From assembly GCF_001278035.1 (NCBI RefSeq), contig NZ_CP009452.1, forward strand, positions 1 to 64,000: 64,000 nt of DNA. Direction: 5' to 3'. The notes under the pieces are model-generated. The model was not told the DNA's origin. It was given only the letters and a program-made list of their open reading frames with translations, and made no database searches. The position numbers and the translations under genes are program-made. Shown here one piece after another: positions 17,579 to 24,794 of the stretch; the stretch's first letter is position 1, and each line of letters starts with the position of its first letter. The stretch comes from Sphingopyxis sp. 113P3. Lineage in GTDB: Bacteria; Pseudomonadota; Alphaproteobacteria; Sphingomonadales; Sphingomonadaceae.

Positions 17579-18000
17579 TGTGCTTCTCCTTTCAAAGGCG
17601 TGCCGATCGACCAGAGGTGTCCGAATGGGTCTCGGACCTGCGCATAGCGATCGCCCCAGAACATATCCTCGGGGGCCATGACCGACGTGGCGCCGGCTTC
17701 GATCGCGCGACCATACCAGCGATCGGTGTCATCGACCTGCAGGTGCAGCACCGTGCCCGCAGGCTCCGGCGCGGGGCCGCCCGAATATTCGGGAAAATCG
17801 TCATGCATCATCAGCGACGCGCCGTTGATATGGACATGCGCGTGCATCAGTCGCTCGCCATCGTCGGCGGGCACGCGGGTTACCTCGGTGGCGCCGAACG
17901 CCCTGGCGTAAAAGTCGATCGCGTCCGCGGCCCGCCTGTCGCGGATGGTGAGATGCGGTGTCAGGCCGCCGGTCGGCGCCTGGTTTGCGGGGGTTGTCAT
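17575..18000 (-). CDS. VOC-family protein, PhnB-like (glyoxalase fold)
   Basis: 141 aa, a second PhnB-like VOC protein: HLTIRDRRAADAIDFYARAF, then MHAHVHINGASLMMHDDFPE and the C-terminal DPFGHLWSIGTP typical of the group. The leader AGGAGAGAGACACG before the ATG is nearly the same as those of several other genes in this run. A short hairpin (18023-18042) lies in the 54-bp gap upstream. Confidence 0.88.
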   Translation of the reverse strand: MTTPANQAPTGGLTPHLTIRDRRAADAIDFYARAFGATEVTRVPADDGERLMHAHVHINGASLMMHDDFPEYSGGPAPEPAGTVLHLQVDDTDRWYGRAIEAGATSVMAPEDMFWGDRYAQVRDPFGHLWSIGTPLKGEAQ

Positions 18001-18022
18001 CGTGTCTCTCTCCTCTTGCGAT

Positions 18023-18042
18023 CCCTCCTCTTCAAGGGAGGG
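18023..18042. repeat. Intergenic G/C-arm hairpin (short family)
   Basis: CCCTCC pairs with GGGAGG around TCTTCAA, continuing into GG. It lies between two cotranscribed genes without a T tract, so RNA processing or stabilisation is more likely than termination. Similar hairpins occur at 20472-20489 and 51369-51390. Confidence 0.5.
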
Positions 18043-18054
18043 GGTAAATGGGGT

Positions 18055-18852
18055 TCAGTGCCGTGGTCCGACCAGACCGAAAGCGGCGCCCTGCGGGTCG
18101 AGCCCGTTCATCGCGAACTCGCCGCCAGGAATTTCCGCAGCTTCGCTGGTAATTGTGCCGCCATTCGCCGTGATGGCTGCAGCGGCGCGGTCGATGTCGT
18201 CGACGCCGATATAATAGGACCACGTCGCCGCGGGCGCACCGGGCACAAGTCCCATGACGGCGCCAATCGCGACCTCGCCTACCTGGACGAAACGATATGG
18301 GCCCATCTCGCCCATGTCGAATGCACCCTCCTGCCCCCAGCCGAAATGCTTTCGATAGAATGCAATTGCGGCGTCGGGGTCGCTGGTCATGAGCTCGTTC
18401 CAGCGCACGTGCTGCGCCTCGGTCGGCGAAAAGGCGTCGCTGTCCACATCCTCCATTCCGGCGGGCGGGATCGGGTTCATGACATAAAAGGGCGCGCCCT
18501 GCGGGTCGGACAGCATCGCTATGCGCCCCACAGGCAGATCGGTCGGGGGCATGTGCACCGCGCCGCCGTCAGCGGTGATCGCCGCAATCGTGGCGTCGAC
18601 ATCGGGGGTATAGAGATAGCCCATCCACGCGGGCCGCGCGCCGCCTGCGAGCATGTCGGCGTTCAAACCCAGCACTCCGCCGGCATTGCCGCCGTCGCTG
18701 CGTCCGATCATGCGATAGTCCACGCCACTCGCTGCGGTGCCCGCGTTCGGCGCGATCGTCCAGCCGACGACCGCGCCGTAAAAGCGCGCTGCGGCGTCGG
18801 GATCGCTTGTCATCAACTCGTACCAGAGAAAGCTGCCCTTGGGATTGGTCAT
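18055..18852 (-). CDS. Two-domain VOC-family protein
   Basis: 265 aa built from two glyoxalase-fold repeats. Repeat one has FLWYELMTSDPDAAARFYGA (about 8-27) and LSDPQGAPFYVMNP; repeat two has RWNELMTSDPDAAIAFYRKH and GLDPQGAAFGLVG at the end. The arrangement matches the two-domain VOC proteins often found in stress loci. Start at 18852 is preceded by GCGAGAGACG, a variant of the repeated leader of this run; a longer frame to 18939 is not needed. Confidence 0.88.
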   Translation of the reverse strand: MTNPKGSFLWYELMTSDPDAAARFYGAVVGWTIAPNAGTAASGVDYRMIGRSDGGNAGGVLGLNADMLAGGARPAWMGYLYTPDVDATIAAITADGGAVHMPPTDLPVGRIAMLSDPQGAPFYVMNPIPPAGMEDVDSDAFSPTEAQHVRWNELMTSDPDAAIAFYRKHFGWGQEGAFDMGEMGPYRFVQVGEVAIGAVMGLVPGAPAATWSYYIGVDDIDRAAAAITANGGTITSEAAEIPGGEFAMNGLDPQGAAFGLVGPRH

Positions 18853-18875
18853 CGTCTCTCGCCTTGGAATCAGGT

Positions 18876-19598
18876 TCAATAGGTCAGGCTGGGGAAGAAA
18901 TTGCCCCGCCCCTCGGGCGTCATGTCGAGCAGACCCCACAGCGGATCCACAAGGTCACCCGCGCGGTGGTGCTGGCCGGGGTCCTCGGGAGCGTAGGCCA
19001 TTTCACTCGCCCAATGATGGCGAATGATGTCGCCGTCCTTGCAGAAGATGTTGAATATCGTCTCGTCCCAATCCTCGCCCTCGCCCATGCCGCGCTCGGC
19101 GCGTTTCGCGGGACTCAGCCGCCGCGTGTCGCCAAAATAGGCGGCCGAATAACGGCCCTCGCCATCGGACAGGAAGTGAAGGTGCCGCCAGCGCCGCTCC
19201 CTGGCCCAGGCTTCGAGCCGCGCGATCGGCGACTTGGCGACGATATAGAGCGGCACGCGCTGTCCCACATGCCGCGCGCTGCCGTCGATCGCGTCGAGCA
19301 GATGAGTGCAGCCAGGGCACGGCATGTCCCGCTCGGGCCCGAACATGAAGCTGTAGAGGATGATCGTTGGCTCCCCGCCGAACAGCTGGGAGAGCCGGAT
19401 CGCTTCGGGGCGCTGGTGTGCGCCGATCTGCTCGAAGGCATAATCCTCTGGCAGCGCACCACCGGGCGGGAGCGCCCGCCGCTGCGTCGCGACGGCTTCG
19501 ATCTGCCGCCGCAGCGCAATCTCGGCATCGAGCAGCGCGGCGCGCGCTTCTCGATATTCGCTGCTCTCATTGGGGAAGGCCAGATGCTCCATCGTCAT
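18876..19598 (-). CDS. DUF899-family thioredoxin-like protein
   Basis: 240 aa from MTMEHLAFPNESSEYREAR at 19598. The central part shows a thioredoxin-like pattern around SFMFGPERDMPCPGCTHLL, with a CPGC motif, and LHFLSDGEGRYSAAYFG. The C-terminus contains DETIFNIFCKDGDIIRHHW. DUF899 proteins have no established biochemical role, but their fold and cysteines suggest thiol chemistry. It lies 23 bp upstream of the two-domain VOC gene. Confidence 0.85.
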   Translation of the reverse strand: MTMEHLAFPNESSEYREARAALLDAEIALRRQIEAVATQRRALPPGGALPEDYAFEQIGAHQRPEAIRLSQLFGGEPTIILYSFMFGPERDMPCPGCTHLLDAIDGSARHVGQRVPLYIVAKSPIARLEAWARERRWRHLHFLSDGEGRYSAAYFGDTRRLSPAKRAERGMGEGEDWDETIFNIFCKDGDIIRHHWASEMAYAPEDPGQHHRAGDLVDPLWGLLDMTPEGRGNFFPSLTY

Positions 19599-19725
19599 GC
19601 TCCTAACATCCTCGCCGCGGCGAAGCAGCGGGGAGAGCGAACGGCGGGCGGGGGAGCGCCTTGCGCTTGCTCCTGCCACCAGGGCCGCGGTTGACCTCGC
19701 TTTGCAACGGCGAGGACCGAGACCG

Positions 19726-20445
19726 TCACGCGTCCAGGATCGGCGCGAAACCCCCATAGATCATGCGCTTGCCGTCGAAGGTCTGATCGTTCGGGTCGTG
19801 CTGCATCCGTTCGTCCGCCATCACCTTTTCCCAGCCGGCGACGCGCGCTTCCCTGCTCGGCCATTCGATCCAGCTGAATACGGGCGTCTCGCCGTTCTCG
19901 AGGTGTACCGCGCGCTTGAAATCGGTGACCTTGCCGTCATGGACATCGTCACCCCAGCATTCGAGCACGCGCGTTGCGCCATGATCGAGAAAGACGATCG
20001 CCGCCTTGTCTGCCATCGCACGATAGGCGTCCTTGTTGGCGTCGGGTACAGCGACGAGAAAGCCGTCGGTATAGCCCATCGATCCCCCCAAACCTTCATC
20101 GACGATCGAGTCGAAACCCGAAACAATCATCCGTTGGCCGTCGAAGGGCATGGATTGCCCCATGCCCTGCATCCGGGGATCGCTCATCATCTTGGCATTC
20201 GCCGCGTCGCGCGTCGCGCGGTCGGGATATTCGAACCAGCTGAAGACGATCTCCTCGCCCTCCTTCGCCTGCACCGCGCTGCGAAAATCGTTGAGCTTGC
20301 CTGCGGGAATATCATCGCCCCATGTTTCGACATGGCGGCGCACGCCGAACTCCTTGAACAGCGCCACCGCGCCGGCGGCGTGCTGGCGATAGTCCTCCTT
20401 GCTGGCACTGGGCACGGCAAGGACAAATCCTTCCACATAGGTCAT
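19726..20445 (-). CDS. Tandem DUF1428 protein (two fused copies)
   Basis: 239 aa, two DUF1428 domains in one chain. Copy one (about 1-117) has YVEGFVLAVPSASKEDYRQH and VFSWFEYPDRATRDAA; copy two (about 119-239) has YTDGFLVAVPDANKDAYRAM and VFSWIEWPSREARVAG, both ending FDGQRM or FDGKRM. DUF1428 belongs to the dimeric alpha+beta barrel superfamily, and function is unknown. A fusion gives both halves of the usual dimer in one polypeptide. The ATG at 20445 has the leader AAAGGAGAGAGACG. Confidence 0.87.
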   Translation of the reverse strand: MTYVEGFVLAVPSASKEDYRQHAAGAVALFKEFGVRRHVETWGDDIPAGKLNDFRSAVQAKEGEEIVFSWFEYPDRATRDAANAKMMSDPRMQGMGQSMPFDGQRMIVSGFDSIVDEGLGGSMGYTDGFLVAVPDANKDAYRAMADKAAIVFLDHGATRVLECWGDDVHDGKVTDFKRAVHLENGETPVFSWIEWPSREARVAGWEKVMADERMQHDPNDQTFDGKRMIYGGFAPILDA

Positions 20446-20471
20446 CGTCTCTCTCCTTTGTTCGTTACGCT

Positions 20472-20489
20472 CCTCCTTCTGCAAGGAGG
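20472..20489. repeat. Intergenic hairpin (short family)
   Basis: CCTCCTT and AAGGAGG form a perfect 7-bp stem with a CTGC loop in the 50-bp gap between the GST and DUF1428 genes. There is no T tract. The minus-strand RNA carries AAGGAGG in the stem, which could also interact with ribosomes. Confidence 0.5.
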
Positions 20490-20495
20490 CCTCTT

Positions 20496-21170
20496 CTATT
20501 CCCCCACTGGTCCCGCTTCCTCTCGGAACGCTGCGAGCTGCGCCTTCAGCGCACGGTCGAAGGCCGGACGGTCGAGGCAGCGCGCCAGATAGGCCTCGAG
20601 CGCCCGATGTTCGGCGATCGCGCCGCTTGCGATTCCCTCGCGCAGCACCGTCGCCATCGCAATGTCGGCGACGCTGAAATCTCCGGCCAGATAGGGCCGA
20701 TCGCCCAGCGCCTCGGCCAGCTTGCCGAAGCGCTGCTGGATGAACTCCATCAACGCCGGCCGGCGGAGCTTCGCCCATTCCTCTTCCGCGGCGAACAGGT
20801 CGACGTTCGACAGTTCGAACATCAAGGGCTCGACGCTGTTATAGGCCGCGAAGAGCCAGCTGATGACGGTTGCACGGCCCTGCGGGTCGCGCGGAAGCAA
20901 CGCTTCGTCCTTTTCGGCAAGGTGGAGGAGGATCGCGCCGCTTTCGAACAGGCGCACTTCGCCGTCGCGCAGGACGGGAACCTGGCCCCAAGGCTGGTCG
21001 CGATAATGTTCGGGTGGGCGGTTGACGGCGCTGATCAGATGCTCGGCATAGTCGATCCCCATTTCCTCGCACGCCCAGCGAGGACGCAGGTCGCGAACGA
21101 AGCCGCGCGCGAAGTCGGGAACCCAGTCAAAAGCGGTGATCTGGATGGGGGCGTTCGGGTTTACGGGCAT
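20496..21170 (-). CDS. Glutathione S-transferase family protein
   Basis: 224 aa. An N-domain with RDLRPRWACEEMGIDY, then QVPVLRDGEVRLFESGAIL, containing the cis-Pro and Glu-Ser of the glutathione site. The C-domain shows AGDFSVADIAMATVLR with the conserved N-cap Asp. The catalytic residue is not clear because the usual Ser/Tyr turn reads FDWVPD. It lies between the hydrolase and DUF1428 genes in the same direction. Confidence 0.87.
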   Translation of the reverse strand: MPVNPNAPIQITAFDWVPDFARGFVRDLRPRWACEEMGIDYAEHLISAVNRPPEHYRDQPWGQVPVLRDGEVRLFESGAILLHLAEKDEALLPRDPQGRATVISWLFAAYNSVEPLMFELSNVDLFAAEEEWAKLRRPALMEFIQQRFGKLAEALGDRPYLAGDFSVADIAMATVLREGIASGAIAEHRALEAYLARCLDRPAFDRALKAQLAAFREEAGPVGE

Positions 21171-21212
21171 GGATCCTCTCCCTGGACCGTGGGCTTGGCG
21201 GGCTCTCGTTGC

Positions 21213-22181
21213 TCAGAAAAAAACGGCGGGCAGCGGGGGCGTGGTGTCGTCGAGAAATGGGGTGACCATCGCGGCGATTGTCGCCGCCTCGGCCATCAGG
21301 CCGATGTGCGAGGTGCCGGGCAGAATCGCGAGCCGTGCCTTGGGCGCCTCGGTCATGAAGCCTTCGACCACGGGCTTCTTGTCGCCGCCTCCGCGCAGCT
21401 TGAACAGCTTGATGGCATGGTCGAAGGTCACGCCGTCGGCATCGCCCAGGATGATCATCGTCTTGCCGGGAATCGCGCGGATCTGCTCGTCGCTGAACCC
21501 GAAGGGTGTCGAATCGAGCTCCTTGATTGCCGCGACAAGCTTCGGAAAGGCCTTGGGGGCCGGGGACATGTCGCGATAGGCCTTCTCCATCGGAGATCCC
21601 GCGAGCTCCTCGGGCGTCATTTTGGCAATGGCGGAGAGGACTTCGGGATGCCAGCCGTCGAGGCTCGCCGTACCCGACAGGATCACTTGCTTGCCGATGC
21701 GGTCGGGATGGCGGACCGCGAGCGCGACCGCGGTGCTGCCGCCCATCGAATATCCGAGCACGTCCGCGCGCGCGATCCCCAGTTCGGCAAGCAGTGCCGC
21801 GGCGTCGTCGGCCATCGTCTCATAGCTTATCGGGCCGCCCACGTCGCCGGTGCGGCCGTGGCCGCGCGCGTCGAGGGTGATGACCGGGCGCGTCTCGGCG
21901 AAGCGATCAACCAGCGGCTTCATCGCCTCGCCCGACATGAAAGCCCCGTGAAGGATGAGGAGCGGCGCTGTACCGGAGGCGAGATCCCCATGTACCGCAT
22001 AATGGAGCCTGACCCCGTTGACCTCGGCAGTGCCCGGCTTCACCGGGACAGCCGTGGCCGCCAGCGCGCTCCCCTGGGCGGGCTGCGCATGGGCGGGCGC
22101 GGCGGTGGTTGCGAGCAGCAGCGCGGGAACAAGCGCTACGGTGCGGCACATCGCCGCAAGGGGGGAGGCACGAAAAGGCAT
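21213..22181 (-). CDS. Exported alpha/beta hydrolase
   Basis: 322 aa with a signal peptide (VALVPALLLATTAAPAHAQ). Hydrolase hallmarks are LLILHGAFMSGEAM (oxyanion region), the nucleophile elbow GYSMGGSTA near 146 and the late His in LPGTSHIGLM. The Asp is probably in ILGDADGVTF. Hydrolysed substrate unknown; a periplasmic esterase or lactonase role fits. Leader AAAAGGAGAGACTC resembles the other leaders of this run. Confidence 0.87.
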   Translation of the reverse strand: MPFRASPLAAMCRTVALVPALLLATTAAPAHAQPAQGSALAATAVPVKPGTAEVNGVRLHYAVHGDLASGTAPLLILHGAFMSGEAMKPLVDRFAETRPVITLDARGHGRTGDVGGPISYETMADDAAALLAELGIARADVLGYSMGGSTAVALAVRHPDRIGKQVILSGTASLDGWHPEVLSAIAKMTPEELAGSPMEKAYRDMSPAPKAFPKLVAAIKELDSTPFGFSDEQIRAIPGKTMIILGDADGVTFDHAIKLFKLRGGGDKKPVVEGFMTEAPKARLAILPGTSHIGLMAEAATIAAMVTPFLDDTTPPLPAVFF

Positions 22182-22233
22182 GAGTCTCTCCTTTTATCTT
22201 TGACGAAGTCGCGCGCGACGGCCCTTGGCCATG

Positions 22234-22650
22234 TCAGTCTGCGGCCGTCTGCACCGGGATCAGCCGGCGCAGCGCAGGGCTCCGCAGCCACAACCCGCCC
22301 CACAATAAGATTCCGAGGTAGGCGCCGAACAGCGTGTGGCTCGCCAGCGGGCTGTCGATCCGCAAGTGGGTGGCGATCGCGCCGCCCAGATAGCCGGTGA
22401 TCAGGATCGCGCCGATCATCGCCGTGCGCGGCCAGATATGAAGAAGCGTTGGGATCAGAAGCAGCAACCCCAGCGTCCGCATTGTCGCGACGTCAAGCCG
22501 CCATCCGAGGCCCGGGGGGCTGTAATCGATGGCGACTTGCGGCGCGATCAGCTTGGTTCCGCAATCCAGAAGAAGAAAGGCGACAACGAGCCCGCTGAGG
22601 ATGCGTCCGGCAATCAGCGCTCGGCGGGAGGGGAGGCTGTTCAAGGTCAT
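22234..22650 (-). CDS. DoxX-like small membrane protein
   Basis: 138 aa with four hydrophobic segments (about 14-32, 52-70, 76-95 and 103-121). The first contains GRILSGLVVAFLLLDCGTKL, typical of DoxX-like proteins encoded with VOC, hydrolase and regulator genes. Function is unknown; relatives have been linked to thiol stress. Start 22650 is preceded by AGGAGCGAGACG. Confidence 0.8.
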   Translation of the reverse strand: MTLNSLPSRRALIAGRILSGLVVAFLLLDCGTKLIAPQVAIDYSPPGLGWRLDVATMRTLGLLLLIPTLLHIWPRTAMIGAILITGYLGGAIATHLRIDSPLASHTLFGAYLGILLWGGLWLRSPALRRLIPVQTAAD

Positions 22651-22672
22651 CGTCTCGCTCCTGCTTTCGCGA

Positions 22673-23113
22673 TCAGGCGGAGACTTCAGCCGGTGCACCA
22701 TCGCCGTTTGCGACGGCGGGATCCATCCAGAAGGGCCCCCAGACGTGGCCATCGGGGTCCAAAAGGTCGCGGCCATACATGAAGCCGTGATCCTGCACCG
22801 GATTGATGTCGGCGGTGCCACCGTTCGCCGCCGCGGCTTCGATCATCGCGTCGACCGCCTCGCGGCTGTCCATCGCCAGCGCCAGCGACACCTCACTTGA
22901 CGTCGTGGGCGGGATCGGTCGATCGGTGAAGCTCTTCCACTTGTCATGGCTGAGGATCATGAGGAAGATGCTCTCCGACCAGACCATCGCGGCAGCGGTG
23001 TCGTCGGAGAAGCGCGGCTCGATGGTAAAGCCGAGGGCCGTATAGAAGGCCTTCGACCGTTCAAGCTCGGCGACGGGCAGGTTGACGAAAATCATCTTGG
23101 GGGCAGCGGTCAT
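22673..23113 (-). CDS. VOC-family protein (glyoxalase fold)
   Basis: 146 aa, single-domain VOC protein: MIFVNLPVAELERSKAFYTA, then ESIFLMILSHDKWKSF and the C-terminal DPDGHVWGPFWMDP, which supplies the usual metal-site Glu/His positions only in part. Start at 23113 follows AGAGGA at 7 nt; a longer frame would reach back to 23146, into the tetR stop. First structural gene after the regulator. Confidence 0.88.
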   Translation of the reverse strand: MTAAPKMIFVNLPVAELERSKAFYTALGFTIEPRFSDDTAAAMVWSESIFLMILSHDKWKSFTDRPIPPTTSSEVSLALAMDSREAVDAMIEAAAANGGTADINPVQDHGFMYGRDLLDPDGHVWGPFWMDPAVANGDGAPAEVSA

Positions 23114-23142
23114 CGAAAAATCCTCTCTCATTCCATTTTTTC

Positions 23143-23862
23143 TCACCCTCTGCCGAACAGCATGAGGATGTAACGCTTCAGGTGGGTGACGCTATCGCGG
23201 GCAATGGCGGGGTCGTTCGTGGTCTTCGCCATGATGAAGGCGCCCTGGAGCACCGCCTGGACGTGGCGCGCGAGGCTCATCGCGCCGACTCCGTGGGAAA
23301 TGCCGTGGCGCGCGATCGCTGCCTCGATGTCGGGAGCCAGTGCTTCGCAATAGGCGGCAATGCTCGCTTCGCACGCAGCGCGGATCGCATCATTGGTTGC
23401 ATAGGCTTCCTGCACCATCGTCCCGACAAAGCAGGTGAAATCCTCGACCGGCCCGTCGAGCATGGCGAGGCGGAAATCGATATGGCCAAGCAACCGGTCG
23501 AGCGGATCGTCGAGCTTTGTGTGCGGGGGCAATTCGAACATCGGCCGCGCGCGCTCGGTCCAGCCTTCGGCCGCAGCGATCGCCAGTGCGTCTTTCGACG
23601 CGAAATGGTGGAAGAAAGCACCTTTGGTGACGCCGGCCACCGCGCAGATCTCGTCGACCGTCGTGGCGGCATAGCCCTTGCGCCGCACCATCTGGTGCGC
23701 TGCGGCGATCAGCTTGTCGCGTGCGGTCCCTCGCGCGGCCCGTCCGCGAGAGGGGGCGCCGCCGCCCGCCGAGGGGACTATGCGGGCGGCGGCAGCCGCA
23801 CCGCGTACGGCGCGGCGCGGGGGCTGGCGGGATGGAATCGGAGGGCTCTCGTTTGTCGTCAT
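23143..23862 (-). CDS. TetR-family transcriptional regulator
   Basis: 239 aa. A Pro/Arg/Ala-rich tail of about 47 residues precedes the TetR DNA-binding domain (TARDKLIAAAHQMVRRKGYA, then TTVDEICAVAGVTKGAFFHH, then FASKDAL), followed by a helical ligand-binding domain. No start codon was found between the ATG at 23862 and the helix-turn-helix, so that ATG is well supported. A promoter and palindromic operator sit immediately upstream, which points to autoregulation. Likely repressor of the downstream VOC/GST/DUF run. Confidence 0.92.
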   Translation of the reverse strand: MTTNESPPIPSRQPPRRAVRGAAAAARIVPSAGGGAPSRGRAARGTARDKLIAAAHQMVRRKGYAATTVDEICAVAGVTKGAFFHHFASKDALAIAAAEGWTERARPMFELPPHTKLDDPLDRLLGHIDFRLAMLDGPVEDFTCFVGTMVQEAYATNDAIRAACEASIAAYCEALAPDIEAAIARHGISHGVGAMSLARHVQAVLQGAFIMAKTTNDPAIARDSVTHLKRYILMLFGRG

Positions 23863-23869
23863 GCGAGTC

Positions 23870-23898
23870 AACATACCGACTAGTTGGTATGGTGTCAA
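23870..23898 (-). promoter_or_regulatory. tetR promoter with 18-bp operator palindrome in the spacer
   Basis: On the minus strand TTGACA (23898-23893), 17 bases, TATGTT (23875-23870), then seven bases to the tetR ATG. The spacer and -10 contain ATACC-N-ACTAGT-N-GGTAT (23873-23890), an 18-bp palindrome broken only at one symmetric pair. A bound dimer would block RNA polymerase. The transcript start is expected at or next to the ATG, so the mRNA should be almost leaderless. Confidence 0.8.
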
Positions 23899-24302
23899 CG
23901 CCCGCGCGTTGTCCTGGGGGCGCCGCTTGAAAATTCGAGATAGGGAAAGGACGTGCGCCTTGAATTCAGACGCCGGCCTGATGGTGAAAATGGATCGACT
24001 GTGATCGCGCAGACGGCTGGAATCAGACCTCGGCCGCCGGATTTGGCCGTAACGTTCGATGTCGCGGCGGATCGATGCCTTTTAGGCTATGACAGGATCA
24101 ATCGCACACGCGCTTCTGCCCGCTTGCAAAGCCCGGCCCGAATTGCCCCACCAATCGGTGTTCGGGGGTTCGGGGGTTCGGAGTGCGGTTCGCGGGTCTA
24201 CGTCGTTCCAGACCTCGGCGGGGTCCGGGCACTGGTCGGGCAAGGGCCCCCCACACAAATGTACGCAATATTTCTCGCGGGGGGACGTGCCAAAGGCGCG
24301 CT
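23899..24302. other. 404-base gap without a recognisable gene
   Basis: Several open frames cross this stretch but none has family character, a good ribosome site or a fitting neighbour. A short direct repeat (TTCGGGGG twice, near 24160-24178) is visible. It separates the tetR promoter from the bactofilin stop. Confidence 0.6.
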
Positions 24303-24794
24303 TCAGATTCCGCTCACGGCCGGTTTGTTCTCGACCACCTCAAGCGGCGGCGGGGCCTTCACCGCAGCGGGCGCGGCGCCGTGGCGGCGGTGCGAGAGCT
24401 TGCCGTCGACCTTGCCGCCATTCTCGATCGTGATCGTTTCATAGACCACGTCGCCCGTGATCCGCGCGCTCGCGTGGATGACCAGGGTCTTGGCCTCGAT
24501 CGACCCGTCGAGCAGTCCCGCAATCTTGGCGGTCTCGGCGATGATTGCGCCCTTGATCTCGCTCGCCTCGCCCTGGACGAGATTTGCACATTTGAGATCG
24601 CCCTCGATTTTGCCGTCGACGTGAAGGTCGACACTTGCGGCTACGTTGCCGGTGATGACCACGTCCGATCCGATGATCGAGAAGGTCGTGTGACGGGCTC
24701 CGGTCGCCATCTTAGCGGGCTGCGGCGGTGCCGGCACGGGCGCGGGCGAGGGCACCGACGCGCTGTCGGGCATCGGCTTTGACTTCGAGAACAT
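24303..24794 (-). CDS. Bactofilin (polymer-forming cytoskeletal protein)
   Basis: 163 aa. A Pro/Ser-rich N-terminal tail (1-30) precedes the bactofilin beta-helix (about 35-135), recognisable from repeated G-x-hydrophobic turns such as IIGSDVVITGNVAASVDLHV and VDGKIEGDLKCANLVQGE. A Pro-rich tail follows. Bactofilins polymerise at the inner membrane and localise cell-wall enzymes. ATG 24794 follows GGAGG at 9 nt and overlaps the M23 peptidase gene by 83 bp in another frame. Confidence 0.92.
   Translation of the reverse strand: MFSKSKPMPDSASVPSPAPVPAPPQPAKMATGARHTTFSIIGSDVVITGNVAASVDLHVDGKIEGDLKCANLVQGEASEIKGAIIAETAKIAGLLDGSIEAKTLVIHASARITGDVVYETITIENGGKVDGKLSHRRHGAAPAAVKAPPPLEVVENKPAVSGI

Noticed and set aside
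15985..23862. Mobile element carrying the detoxification run
   Set aside because: No transposase, integrase, flanking repeat or attachment site was seen, and codon style resembles the neighbours.
24160..24178. TTCGGGGG direct repeat as a tRNA remnant or attachment site
   Set aside because: Only two short copies, no integrase, no tRNA fold.
24183..24782. Plus-strand open frame across the bactofilin gene and the empty gap
   Set aside because: No start context, family pattern or neighbour; it is the shadow of bactofilin.
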